Positions 1-10,118 of a DNA stretch of 64,000 bases are shown here, one piece after another. Both the position numbers and the translations under genes were made by a program. The DNA is taken from the NCBI GenBank assembly GCA_016124235.1, contig WGOC01000017.1:186001-250000 (forward strand), given 5' to 3'. Source of the DNA: a bacterium (GTDB lineage: Bacteria; Verrucomicrobiota; Verrucomicrobiia; Limisphaerales; RI-55). The notes below the pieces were generated by a model. It was given only the letters and a program-made list of their open reading frames with translations. It searched no databases and was not told where the DNA came from. How positions within the stretch are numbered: position 1 is the first letter of the stretch; the number at the start of each line of letters is the position of its first letter.

Positions 1-240
1 GTGGATCGCGGGATGGCGACCGCGGCGGAAACCGGCGTTTACGGTCCCGAAGGCGAATGGTTGATCGAAGGCCACGGCGTCGATCCGGACATCGTGGTCG
101 ACAACCTGCCGCACGCGACCTTCAACGGCAGCGACGCGCAACTCGACGCCGCCATCAGTTATCTGAAGGACATAATCGCAAAAGAGCCAAACCCCGTCCC
201 GGCCGCACCGAAGTATCCAGACAAGTCGTTTAAGCGATGA
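1..240 (+). CDS. C-terminal fragment of a tricorn-type/S41 PDZ protease (truncated by left window edge)
   Basis: ORF open to the left edge; GVYGPEGEWLIEGHGVDPDIVVDNLPHATFNGSDAQLDAAI resembles the tricorn protease homologue C-terminus. Confidence 0.7.
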   Translation: MDRGMATAAETGVYGPEGEWLIEGHGVDPDIVVDNLPHATFNGSDAQLDAAISYLKDIIAKEPNPVPAAPKYPDKSFKR

Positions 241-438
241 ACGACACCAACGAATGTTGCATGAAACACACCTGAAGATGCTTCACCTCGCCGCGCGTGC
301 CCAAAGAGCTGCCAGTCAAAGCAACGATTCGCAATACGGATCGCGCCGCTGCGTGGTGGAGGTTTCTGGACGAGTGCAGTCACGGAAGTCCAAGTGTGCG
401 AACTCGCACATCCAAAAAAATCTAACAAGACGAAATTC

Positions 439-1863
439 ATGAGCGATTACGATTTAAAGCAACTTGAAGGATTCCTCGCAGCAATCGAACCGAATCTACG
501 AGGGTATAAACACTCAACTTTCAGCTACTTTGCTCTGAAGAAAGGCAACGCATTGTATTTGGCTCAGGGCCGGCTGGGCCTTCAAGGAGTCCCCACGCGA
601 AGCGAATCGAGATATTTCGAGTCTCGCATTCTCAAAGTAGGCATTCTGCGACTTAGTGAATTGCATCGATCTATTAAGCAACTGATTGAAGATTTGCTTG
701 CCGGCACATTGCAAACGCCTCACGGCGAATTGCTCTTTTTACCTGAGGAAAACCGCCACTATTCACTTTTCTTTAATCCGTTTCACGCGGAAGGGGTGCC
801 ATACCAAAATCGGCACACCTTTCAGTATCGTCAAATGCAACTGCACATTCGCGGCGCCCGGCGTGAGCAAATTGATCCCCTGTCGCTTGCTTGGGAGCTC
901 AAAGCCACTCAGACACCATTCGAAAGCGTGCAAGAGCTATGCTCTGAATTCGGGGTCGGCCAAATGGATGGAGATTCTTCAACCGTGGAAATTACTGCTT
1001 TCAGCGTTGCCGCGATAGGCGCTGATAGTTCTGTGACTGGGACAAAAGCTAAATTAGTAATTAACCTCGCAAATGGTTTGGATCGGGCGAGGGCGTCAAT
1101 CGGTTACCGCCTTATTGAACGCAATACAGTCGTGAGACGAAGTACACTTTCCGGAAATGACATCACGTGGGAGGATTTTCCCGATTTCCAGCGAGGCGAA
1201 GCCGAACTACAAGTGACTGCAGGAGCCGTTTTGCACTGTATAGCCAGCCACGACGGTCACGCTCAACATCATTACTGGGTGGCAGACCCAACTAGCGCAC
1301 TGAACCCATTTCGCGCAGTCCATCATGCGTTCGACAAAAACTTGGAAGTACTGCAGGAGCTTGTGACCAAAGCCCAAGCCAGAGGGGCGAATGCTCGTGA
1401 TTTGGAAATTTCGGTTGCATGGTTGCTTTGGATGCTCGGCTTTCGTTCAACGCACATCGGCGGAACGAAGAGAACAGAAGAAGCGCCGGATTTAATTGCC
1501 GCCACACCTAGTGGAAACCTTGTGGTTATCGAATGCACGACGGGTATCTTGAAGGAAGATAGTAAATTGGCGCATCTATTTGAACGGTCAGAAAAGATTC
1601 GACAGAGCTTGGCTGCTTGCGGGAACCAGCACTTGAAAATCCTTCCGGTAATTGTGACGACAAAGACCCGTGACGAAGTAAAATCGGAATTGGATCAAGC
1701 TTACAAAAATGGCGCTCTCGTTGCGACCATTGAGGATTTTCCACAGCTAATTAATCGAACACTACTATACCCGAATGCGGAACAACTTTTTGCAGAGGCT
1801 GAAGAGACATTACAACGTTTACAAAATCCACCATTTCTACCTGGTCTTGAGGGAGCTAATTGA
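439..1863 (+). CDS. Hypothetical protein with putative PD-(D/E)xK-like nuclease C-terminal region
   Basis: Long ORF; C-terminal PDLIAATPSGNLVVIECTTG fits a D...ExT core; start moved to internal ATG at 439 (MSDYDLKQL). Confidence 0.6.
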   Translation: MSDYDLKQLEGFLAAIEPNLRGYKHSTFSYFALKKGNALYLAQGRLGLQGVPTRSESRYFESRILKVGILRLSELHRSIKQLIEDLLAGTLQTPHGELLFLPEENRHYSLFFNPFHAEGVPYQNRHTFQYRQMQLHIRGARREQIDPLSLAWELKATQTPFESVQELCSEFGVGQMDGDSSTVEITAFSVAAIGADSSVTGTKAKLVINLANGLDRARASIGYRLIERNTVVRRSTLSGNDITWEDFPDFQRGEAELQVTAGAVLHCIASHDGHAQHHYWVADPTSALNPFRAVHHAFDKNLEVLQELVTKAQARGANARDLEISVAWLLWMLGFRSTHIGGTKRTEEAPDLIAATPSGNLVVIECTTGILKEDSKLAHLFERSEKIRQSLAACGNQHLKILPVIVTTKTRDEVKSELDQAYKNGALVATIEDFPQLINRTLLYPNAEQLFAEAEETLQRLQNPPFLPGLEGAN

Positions 1864-2216
1864 CCAGACGCTTGGCGCTAAATCATACGAAAATGAAGAC
1901 CAAAGCTATTCTACAGACATTTCAGTTGGTCGCGTCAAAGGTCGATCGGTTGAAAAAGCTCAGGCAATGGACAGCGCTTACCGCATGAAGATGACGGGGC
2001 TGCTTCAGATCCCGTTTTTCCGGCGCATAGAGCACCAGCATTTTCATGCGGATGGCGGAGGAAATGGCGCGGCTGGTCAGTCCGTTTACCAGGATATTTT
2101 CGTTGAGGTTGCCGCCTGACTTCGGGATGGTGTGAATCACACCGAGTCGCCAAATGCAGATGCCACCATACCCGCACGCATTACCTGGCGACTTGGAAAA
2201 ACCCACGACAACCTCC

Positions 2217-2810
2217 ATGAGCGACCCAACACTCACTCAAATCAAAGATACCACCGCGAATCCGGCACCGCTCGGCCTGCTTGGTTTCGGCATGACAACC
2301 GTGCTGCTGAACCTGCACAACGCCGGCTTTTTCGAGCTCAACGCCATGATTTTGGCAATGGGTATTTGCTACGGCGGCGCCGCGCAAATCATCGCCGGCA
2401 TCATGGAATGGAAAAAGGCCAACACGTTCGCCGCTACTGCTTTCATTTCGTACGGTTTCTTCTGGCTTTCCTTTGTAACGCTGCTTGTGCTGCCAAAACT
2501 GAATTTGTTTCTGGCGGCCAGTGAAACCGCCATGGCCGCCTATCTCGCCATGTGGGGATTGTTCACCGGCGTCATGTTCCTTGGCACATTCCGGCTGAAC
2601 CGGGCGCTGCAACTGGTCTTTGGCACGTTGACAATTCTTTTCTTCCTGCTGGCGTATGGCGACTACTCCGGGGCGGGCGCCGGGTTCAAACATTTCACCG
2701 GTTACGAGGGAATTGTTTGCGGCGCTTTGGCAATTTACACCGGCATGGCACAAGTTCTAAATGAACTCTACGGGAAGACCATCTTGCCGCTCGGTGTGGT
2801 CAAGAAGTGA
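2217..2810 (+). CDS. GPR1/FUN34/YaaH (SatP-like) acetate uptake transporter
   Basis: [25 protein letters not shown] and multiple hydrophobic segments typical of the family; start at internal ATG 2217. Confidence 0.9.
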   Translation: MSDPTLTQIKDTTANPAPLGLLGFGMTTVLLNLHNAGFFELNAMILAMGICYGGAAQIIAGIMEWKKANTFAATAFISYGFFWLSFVTLLVLPKLNLFLAASETAMAAYLAMWGLFTGVMFLGTFRLNRALQLVFGTLTILFFLLAYGDYSGAGAGFKHFTGYEGIVCGALAIYTGMAQVLNELYGKTILPLGVVKK

Positions 2811-2919
2811 GGTTTCGATTTGACGAAATCTGTTTTCGCTTATCATCCGGCCATCACTCGGGAACTGATCGAACGATTGATTCGCGAAATTCAAATTTCG
2901 TTGATTGTGGGTGGAGAGA

Positions 2920-3825
2920 TCAGTCCATACCTTTATCGCACTTTGGGTGGGTCGCCGAATTCTCCTCGTGCAAAGTCGGCTGCCCTTTCAAGTAACCCAG
3001 CGATGCCAGGAAACGATCCATTTCGATCACAGTCCTATTGTAAAACTCCCGGTTGCGATAATTGAAAAAGCCGTGTGGTTGCCCCGGGTATAAATGCAGA
3101 TCGCACCGACGACCATTCGCTTTCATGCGGCGTTGATATTCCTCTGCCGTCTTGACCGGCACCAGTTCGTCCTTGGTGCCGAAAAAGACGACCATCGGCG
3201 GCGTGGTTTCGTCGATGTTGTGCATGGGCGAAAAGTCCTGCCAATACTCCTTCACACGATCGTAACCATAGCCAGTCGGGCCATTGTCAAAAACCGGATT
3301 GAACAAAACGAGCGCGTTCGGCCGGGAGCTAATCTTGCGGTTCTCATTGGGCTCCTCGAACGCTTTCGTAGTGCCGGTGGCGGCCGCCATTTGTCCGCCC
3401 GCCGAACCGCCTCCCGCAGCAATCCTGTTTGGATCGATACCCAGTTCGTCGGCGTGTTCGCGGATCCACCGGACCGCGGATTTACCATCTTTCACGCATT
3501 CGCGTGGAACGGTGTTGTCCCGGGACTTCACCCGATATTCGGCGGACATGGCAACCATCCCGCGCGACGCCAGATAATGACAGTGCGGATAAAACTGACT
3601 CGGTGAACCTCCATTCCAACCGCCGCCAAAGAAGAAGACAACGGCCGGCCGCCTGTCGGTGTGCTTTTGTCCCGCTGGATTGAAAACATGAAGTTTGAGT
3701 TCCGTTTTGCCCACCGTCTTGTAAATGAGCGCTTTGTCGGGAGTGAATCCATCGACATCCACCGCGTAAGCCGCGAGAGCATGAACAAACAAAACGATGA
3801 TTGGGGTTAAGGCTTTAGTTTGCAT
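2920..3825 (-). CDS. Secreted alpha/beta hydrolase (BD-FAE/esterase-like)
   Basis: VVFFFGGGWNGG oxyanion region, GGGSAGGQMA nucleophile elbow, signal-like N-terminus. Confidence 0.85.
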   Translation of the reverse strand: MQTKALTPIIVLFVHALAAYAVDVDGFTPDKALIYKTVGKTELKLHVFNPAGQKHTDRRPAVVFFFGGGWNGGSPSQFYPHCHYLASRGMVAMSAEYRVKSRDNTVPRECVKDGKSAVRWIREHADELGIDPNRIAAGGGSAGGQMAAATGTTKAFEEPNENRKISSRPNALVLFNPVFDNGPTGYGYDRVKEYWQDFSPMHNIDETTPPMVVFFGTKDELVPVKTAEEYQRRMKANGRRCDLHLYPGQPHGFFNYRNREFYNRTVIEMDRFLASLGYLKGQPTLHEENSATHPKCDKGMD

Positions 3826-3915
3826 CGCGAAATTCTAATTGCATCGAAGATCAGCGCCAGCGACGACAGCCAGCCACACGTGCATTATCTGCGGCTTCCA
3901 GTGAAGTTGCGCCCT

Positions 3916-5193
3916 TCATTGTTTCGCACTCGCGGCGTCCTTCGCCCAAACCGCTCGAATAGCATCTTCATCTCCCGAGCCGGTGGGGACGGCCGGGCTC
4001 GGGTTGTTTGCGTGATACCAGCGCGTGTCCGGTGAAACAGCAGTGCGGCCGCCGGGCATTTCCAGCCAGCCGTTGGGATCGGTCTTGCGCACCCAGTCCC
4101 ACGCGTATTGCAGCCATTGCGCGCGGTATTCCTTCGGCTGATGCGCAAACCACGTGATTTCGTCGTAGCCCCAGACCCAGTTGAAACTCCCCTTCGTGTT
4201 CGGCTGACCCGGATGATTGCTGACGCCATAATTGTCGAACTCGACAAAGTACGGGAGGTGTTCGCACGACCAACCGTTCACCGTCATCCCGCCCTTGCTC
4301 CGATTGTAGAGACCGTCGGAAAAGCCCAGTTTCAGAATCGCCTCCTGCGGTTTGTCGGGCGTCTCCATGATGCGCAACGGGAACGCGTTGAAGTCGAGCA
4401 GCGGATTGCCGTCGTGCAACAAACCGCCGGTCGGTGTGTGACCGTTGAGCAACACCTTGTGGCGTCGCGCGTGCAGGGCGGCGTAGGCGCGGACGCGCTG
4501 GAACAGATCCGCCCACAGCGTGTTGCCACGGTCGTTCCGATTCATAATTTCGACCTGGCCAAAGTGAATCCCCTCGCAGCCGATGTCGATGTAGGTGCGC
4601 GCCTGGAAGTAAAACCAAAGCCGCGTCTCCAGCTTGCTTTCATCCGGCACCTGCGCGTTGCGTCCCATCGCCCGGCGCTGGCCCTCGGGATAAATCATGT
4701 CGTCGAACCGGAAGTTGCGCTTTGCCACCGGTTGATCCATTTCGGTGAAGACCCAGTCGGGGATCGCGATTTCGTTCACTTTGGGCGAGACCGTTTCGAA
4801 CACGCAGGCTTCGAGAACAATATCGGGATCGGCCGCGTGAACCTGCGGGATGGCGATGCGCGCACGCTCGACGTTGTTCGTGAAGTCGCGCTCCGCATTC
4901 CACAAACAAACCGCGCGTCCGACGTATTTCGCGCCGATGCGTGTGAGCATGCGGGTGTCGTCCTCGAGATTGCCGCGACCGTGCAGCATCCCTTCCATGA
5001 CGATCGATCGTGCGAGATAGTTCTCCAACACCGGACGGGAAATGCTCCCGTCAAACGTATAGCCGCCCGGCCGATCGGTGGAACCGGTTTCGGCAGCGCG
5101 AACATTCGGAGCGGCAAGCAGCGACGAGGCGACGAGGCACACGGCCAGCCATCCGGCGCTGCGTGGCATTGGGTTCAAAGTCGGACGGTTCAT
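3916..5193 (-). CDS. Secreted hypothetical protein, possible glycosidase-like TIM barrel
   Basis: Long ORF with signal peptide (start chosen at MNRPTLNPMPRSAGW); no family firmly recognised. Confidence 0.6.
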   Translation of the reverse strand: MNRPTLNPMPRSAGWLAVCLVASSLLAAPNVRAAETGSTDRPGGYTFDGSISRPVLENYLARSIVMEGMLHGRGNLEDDTRMLTRIGAKYVGRAVCLWNAERDFTNNVERARIAIPQVHAADPDIVLEACVFETVSPKVNEIAIPDWVFTEMDQPVAKRNFRFDDMIYPEGQRRAMGRNAQVPDESKLETRLWFYFQARTYIDIGCEGIHFGQVEIMNRNDRGNTLWADLFQRVRAYAALHARRHKVLLNGHTPTGGLLHDGNPLLDFNAFPLRIMETPDKPQEAILKLGFSDGLYNRSKGGMTVNGWSCEHLPYFVEFDNYGVSNHPGQPNTKGSFNWVWGYDEITWFAHQPKEYRAQWLQYAWDWVRKTDPNGWLEMPGGRTAVSPDTRWYHANNPSPAVPTGSGDEDAIRAVWAKDAASAKQ

Positions 5194-5249
5194 AAATTTT
5201 TTCGAAACAATGGACCCTTCGCCTAACAATTTGCGCATGGTTTCTTCAC

Positions 5250-8200
5250 TTACAATTCCGGCGCGGTCCACGGCGTTTGGCGATCAGCGGTCGCGGCGCG
5301 GACACGCTTCACTTCGTCCTCGCTGACTTTGGACGCGCTGTTTCCGAAATGGCTTCGCACATGGGAGAGCACGTCGGCGATTTGTTGATCGTCGAGCGCC
5401 GCGAAGGACGGCATCTGCAACCCGGGCGTCGTGACGAACACGTCGCCCTTGACCGTGAGCGGCCCGGACAATCCGTGCAGCACGACCTTGATCAATCTAT
5501 CGGTGTCGCCCTGGACCCAGTCCGATCCGGCGAGCGGCGGATAGACGCCCGGCAAGCCGTTGCCCTCTGGTTGATGGCAGGCGAGACACGTTGCTTCGAA
5601 GATGGCCGCGCCGGGTTCCGGCGCTTTCGGCGACTCGTTCACCAGGTTGCGCAGGTACGCTTCCTGGGCCGGGTCGCCGACGTGCAGATCGCCGGACACG
5701 AACGCGTTCTTCCAATGTGGCTCCAAGGCGCGGACACTTTGCCGCAGCGCGTAAACGAGGAACGGGTCCATTGGCCGCTGCAACACTTCCGTGACGACAC
5801 CGACGGTTTCGGGCTTATGCAAATAACTCCCCGCGACCACCGCGCAAAGCCGCACGCGCGGATTCTCATCCCGAACACCCATTTCGAGATCGGCCAACGG
5901 ATTCTCCAATCGGTCGCTCCACATGCCGGCGACAAGCTCGCCGTACGCGCGCACGCGAAAATCTTTTGCCGTCAGCAGCTTTTTCAACAGGTCCGGGCGG
6001 ACGGTTTCGTGCGCTTGAAAAACACCGGTAACTTCGAGCAACAAATGTTCGTAGCCCGGCATCTCCGGCGAGAAATTTTTCAACCATTGATCGGCGGCGG
6101 ACACGACCTTCGCGGTCGGCTTGTAGAACAACAAACGCTTCGCCTGATAACGCGTCCAACGCTCCGGCGAGCGGAGTTGATCAAGCAATTCGGGAATACT
6201 CATCGACGCGAGATCGGGCTGTTTGACGGGGGCTTTGCCCTTGGCGGAAATGCGCCAGATGCGGCCGTGCATTTTGTCGCGACGCGGATCCGCGTAGCTC
6301 GCCTGATAGTGGCCGATGATCGGATTGTACCAGTCCGCGAGATAGATCGAACCGTCCGGCCCGACGCTAACGTCGACCGGTCGAAACGAGTGGCTCGACG
6401 ACGTCATCAGCCGCGGAAGCTGCGTGGTGCGAAACCCGGAACCGGCGTCGTAAAATCGATGCAGCTCGACCACGGAACCGAAGTATCCGCCGATCAACGC
6501 GCAGCCCTGGATGTCGTCCGGCAGCGCGCGCGTTCCGATGATGTCCAGCGATGTGGTTTTGGGCGAAGTGTCAAACAGCGGTCCGACCGAATGATATTGC
6601 TCGGGCGAATTCGCGTACGATTGGTCAGCGGAAATTCGCGAACTGCTGCCGGCGGGATTCGCGCCACGGACCATGCCCGGGACCGTCCAATAACCCTGGG
6701 GTCGGTCGCCGGATTTATGAAACACCTGTCCATAATCATCGAACGCCACACCCCAGCAATTCGCGCCCGCCATGCCGCCGCCGAAGAACCCTTCCAACCG
6801 CATTGTGCGCGGCCGCCAACGCCACACGCCCGCGCGGTCCAGCCGCGAAATGCCCCAGGGCGTTTCCACGAGCGACATCGCGTGCAGTCCCTGCGTAAAC
6901 CACAGGCTTCCGTCCGGTCCGTGCGTGATGGAATTGACCAACTGGTGCGTGTCGCCCACGCCGAAGCCGGAAAAGATCACTTCGCGCGAATCCGCCCGCC
7001 CGTCGCCGTCCGCGTCGCGCAGATAAAGCAACTTGTTGAAGTCGCAGACGTAGAGACCGTCGGGTCCCGGTTCGAGTCCTTCGACCATCGTCAGACCTTC
7101 GGCGAATCGGTGGGAACGATCCGCGCGCCCGTCGCCGTTCGTGTCTTCCAGCACGAGAATGTAGTCTGACGGTTTTTGGTTTGCGCGGGCCTGCGGATAC
7201 GACGTTGAACACGCGACATAAAGCCGCCCCCTCTCGTCCCACGAAAATTGCGTCGGATTGACCACGCCGTCCGCCTCGGACGCGAACAAGTTCACTTCGT
7301 AGCCGTCCGTCAGCGTGAAGGTGGCCTGCTCCTCCTCGGGGGTGAGCGCGGCTGGCAGCGCTGAATCAGACAAAGGCGCCGAGGCCGTCGCGGTTTCCGG
7401 TTCGCTCTTTGACACGGAATCACCCTTGGCGAGGGCGTGAATGCGGGCATCCCATTTTTCGATCAACGGCCGCCGCAGTTCGAACGACTCCTTCAGCGAA
7501 GGATGCCCATCGGCACTCTTGCCGAACATCTGCGACACGCGATCGCCGTAAGCGAAGGACCAGTTGGCCGGTCGCCAGCAATCGTACCAGAGCCGGTTCT
7601 TTTCCACGATCGCCGCGCGCAACGCTGCCATGTCCACGTGGTTCGACGTGCTCGCGCCGAGCTGATCCGCGATGATTTTCGCGACGACTTCCAAACCTTG
7701 TTCCGTCAAGTGAATCCCGTCGTGCGTGAGACGCGGTGCACCCGGATTTCGCTTCGCCAAAGGCGTGTATAAATCGACGTAAATGGCGTTTCGCGCGCGG
7801 GCGATTTTACCAACTGCTTCCGCGTATTTGGCGACATCGGAATTGCGCGCGGTCAGGTCCGGCGCGTTCGGGGCCTCGGGTTTTTCAAACGGCATCGGCG
7901 AGATCAAAACGAACCGCCGGGTCTGCGTGGCGAACCGGTCGAGCAGGTGATGATACGCGGTTTCAAACGCGGGCAAACGGCCGACGCCGTCGAACGCCTC
8001 CATCTGTCCGAACTGCGCGATCACGACTCCCGCGTCCGCCGTTTCCAATTGGTCCTCCCAGTCGCCAAAATTCAGATCGCGCCATTGTTCGTAAACCGTG
8101 TCGGCTTCCCAAGCCATCGAACGGAAGCGCGGTTCCGCGTCGGCGAACCCGACGGCGAGCAGCGATTCCAACGCGGCGGAACTTTGTTCGCGCACGAGAT

Positions 8201-8978
8201 TTTCCTGACCAACGAACACCACGACTTCGTTGGTGGTGAGATTGAATCGGCCACCCGCAAACGGCGCTTTCGGCAACTCGGGCTGACCATCCCCGAAGCG
8301 GCTCAGTACTTCGCCTTCCGGCGGCACCTCCGAATCAGGCAACACTTCGATTCGAATGTTGCGATACGAAACCTGAGCCTTGTTGTTCCCGTGGATCTGC
8401 AGCGCGATGACGCCTTCCTTCTCAATCGCCGGGTCGCGTTCGATCCACGTCGCCGTCTTCTGTCCGTTCAGCGTCAACTCGATCTCCGGCCCGGTCGCGA
8501 CGATTTCGTAGCGGTTCCAGTCGCCCGGCTTTTCGATCTTCGCAATCAGATTCGTGTCTGCATGCACCAACGTTATTCGCCGCCGGGATTCGTCGTAAAG
8601 GCAGCCCGAATAACCGGCGCCCAGATCCGCCTGAAACCCGCTCATCTCGTTCGGTGGATTTGCCAGCCGTTTGCTTCGGAACTGCACACCGCCGTTCACG
8701 AAGCCTTCCGTGCCGACGAGCTTGTATTCCAGCGTCAGTCGAAAATTGCGGTAACTTTTGGTTGTGCTGAGGAATTCGTTTTGCGGATTGCCCGCCAATG
8801 AACCGCCAACGATCGCGCCGTCCTCGATCCGCCAGACCGAATTGGTGTTGCCCTCCCAACCGTTGAAGGTGCGGCCGTCAAACAGAGGAACCGAATCGGC
8901 CGCAAAAAGGGAAACGGTTGCGGCAAGCCCGAAAATTAAGAGTGTCAGGCCGCGCCCAACTGCGAAACGTGTCTTCAT
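5250..8978 (-). CDS. PVC-type multidomain protein: DUF1080 + SGNH hydrolase + membrane-bound dehydrogenase propeller + HEAT-like + cytochrome c (CLACH)
   Basis: PLFDGRTFNGWEG (DUF1080), GDGQPELP...VGQENLVR (SGNH-like), VNPTQFSWDERGRLYVACSTSYPQ (dehydrogenase), CLACHQPEGNGLPGVYPPLAGSDWV (cytochrome c). Confidence 0.9.
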   Translation of the reverse strand: MKTRFAVGRGLTLLIFGLAATVSLFAADSVPLFDGRTFNGWEGNTNSVWRIEDGAIVGGSLAGNPQNEFLSTTKSYRNFRLTLEYKLVGTEGFVNGGVQFRSKRLANPPNEMSGFQADLGAGYSGCLYDESRRRITLVHADTNLIAKIEKPGDWNRYEIVATGPEIELTLNGQKTATWIERDPAIEKEGVIALQIHGNNKAQVSYRNIRIEVLPDSEVPPEGEVLSRFGDGQPELPKAPFAGGRFNLTTNEVVVFVGQENLVREQSSAALESLLAVGFADAEPRFRSMAWEADTVYEQWRDLNFGDWEDQLETADAGVVIAQFGQMEAFDGVGRLPAFETAYHHLLDRFATQTRRFVLISPMPFEKPEAPNAPDLTARNSDVAKYAEAVGKIARARNAIYVDLYTPLAKRNPGAPRLTHDGIHLTEQGLEVVAKIIADQLGASTSNHVDMAALRAAIVEKNRLWYDCWRPANWSFAYGDRVSQMFGKSADGHPSLKESFELRRPLIEKWDARIHALAKGDSVSKSEPETATASAPLSDSALPAALTPEEEQATFTLTDGYEVNLFASEADGVVNPTQFSWDERGRLYVACSTSYPQARANQKPSDYILVLEDTNGDGRADRSHRFAEGLTMVEGLEPGPDGLYVCDFNKLLYLRDADGDGRADSREVIFSGFGVGDTHQLVNSITHGPDGSLWFTQGLHAMSLVETPWGISRLDRAGVWRWRPRTMRLEGFFGGGMAGANCWGVAFDDYGQVFHKSGDRPQGYWTVPGMVRGANPAGSSSRISADQSYANSPEQYHSVGPLFDTSPKTTSLDIIGTRALPDDIQGCALIGGYFGSVVELHRFYDAGSGFRTTQLPRLMTSSSHSFRPVDVSVGPDGSIYLADWYNPIIGHYQASYADPRRDKMHGRIWRISAKGKAPVKQPDLASMSIPELLDQLRSPERWTRYQAKRLLFYKPTAKVVSAADQWLKNFSPEMPGYEHLLLEVTGVFQAHETVRPDLLKKLLTAKDFRVRAYGELVAGMWSDRLENPLADLEMGVRDENPRVRLCAVVAGSYLHKPETVGVVTEVLQRPMDPFLVYALRQSVRALEPHWKNAFVSGDLHVGDPAQEAYLRNLVNESPKAPEPGAAIFEATCLACHQPEGNGLPGVYPPLAGSDWVQGDTDRLIKVVLHGLSGPLTVKGDVFVTTPGLQMPSFAALDDQQIADVLSHVRSHFGNSASKVSEDEVKRVRAATADRQTPWTAPEL

Positions 8979-9044
8979 GGATTGGGAAACGCTAATCGCC
9001 ATCGACGCACGTTTCCAGCCGTTTGTCCGAGCCACGCCGCTTTC

Positions 9045-10100
9045 TCAGCTCGGCTGGGTCGCGCTCGCCAGGTAATGAACGACGGACGTTTCGCGTAATC
9101 GTTGCGCCGCTTGTTCGGGCGTCAGGTCCCGTTGGGGTTCGGCGAGCATCTCGTAGCCAACCATGAATTTCTTCACCGTTGCCGATCGGAGCAACGGAGG
9201 GAAGAAATGCGCGTGCAGCTGCCAGTAACTGAAATCACCAACGCCGTGCGGCGCACCATGCCAGCCCATCGAGTACGGAAACGACGTCTCAAATAGATTG
9301 TCGTACCGCGTGGAAAGACGACGCATCATGTCGGCCAGGGAATTTCGTTCGTTTGGTTCCAAGTCCGGGAGCCGAAGCACGTGACGTTTGGGCAAAAGCA
9401 ACGTTTCAAACGGCCAGACCGCCCAGTACGGAACGGTCACAAGCCAGTGTTCATTTTCATCAACGATCCGTTCGCCGTGCTGCAATTCCACGAACGCGTA
9501 ATCCACCAGCAGCGGAACGCCGTTCTCCTCCAAATAGCGGCGCTGGCGACGAACCTCTTTCTGAATCTCATTCGGCAAGGCGTCACTGGCCCAGATTTGG
9601 CCGTGCGGATGCGGATTGGAGCACCCCATCACGTCGCCCTTGTTTTCGAAAATCTGCACCCACAGATAGTCGCTTCCCAATTCGATCAACTGATCCGACC
9701 AGGTATCGATCACCAGCCGGATCGCCGCCGGTTCCATGCGTGAAAGGGTGAGATCATGACGCGGTGAAAAACAGATGACCCGGCTCGTTCCACGAACGGG
9801 ATCGGCCCGAAGCAACGGATGACTTGAGCCGGCACCATTCTCGGCCGCCTCGGGCAACAGCGCCGCAAAGTCATTCGTGAACACGTAGGTGCCCGTGTAA
9901 TCCGGATTGCGTTCTCCGTTCGCCCGGATGTTGCCGGCACACAGGTAGCAATTCGGATCGTGAGGCGGCCGTTCGTCTGCGGCGACGCTTTCACGTTTCC
10001 CTTGCCACGGTCGCTTGGTGCGATGCGGTGAAACCAAAACCCAGTCGCCGGTCAGCGCATTCAGGCGACGATGCGGATGCTCGGAAAGTGAGGAAGCCAT
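9045..10100 (-). CDS. galT: UDP-glucose--hexose-1-phosphate uridylyltransferase
   Basis: [65 protein letters not shown]. Confidence 0.95.
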   Translation of the reverse strand: MASSLSEHPHRRLNALTGDWVLVSPHRTKRPWQGKRESVAADERPPHDPNCYLCAGNIRANGERNPDYTGTYVFTNDFAALLPEAAENGAGSSHPLLRADPVRGTSRVICFSPRHDLTLSRMEPAAIRLVIDTWSDQLIELGSDYLWVQIFENKGDVMGCSNPHPHGQIWASDALPNEIQKEVRRQRRYLEENGVPLLVDYAFVELQHGERIVDENEHWLVTVPYWAVWPFETLLLPKRHVLRLPDLEPNERNSLADMMRRLSTRYDNLFETSFPYSMGWHGAPHGVGDFSYWQLHAHFFPPLLRSATVKKFMVGYEMLAEPQRDLTPEQAAQRLRETSVVHYLASATQPS

Positions 10101-10118
10101 CGAAGGAAAAACTGTTTG

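Noticed and set aside
1922-2236. 104-aa minus-strand ORF in the gap between the nuclease-like gene and the acetate transporter
   Set aside because: Considered as a transposase or gene remnant, but no motif recognised and no inverted repeats or target duplications visible.
4108-5226. 372-aa plus-strand ORF
   Set aside because: Antisense to a signal-peptide-bearing minus-strand gene; no recognisable motifs.
5277-7169. 630-aa plus-strand ORF opposite the PVC heme protein
   Set aside because: Shadow ORF of high-GC coding sequence; low-complexity Arg/His/Val-rich translation with no motif, while the minus strand has clear domains.
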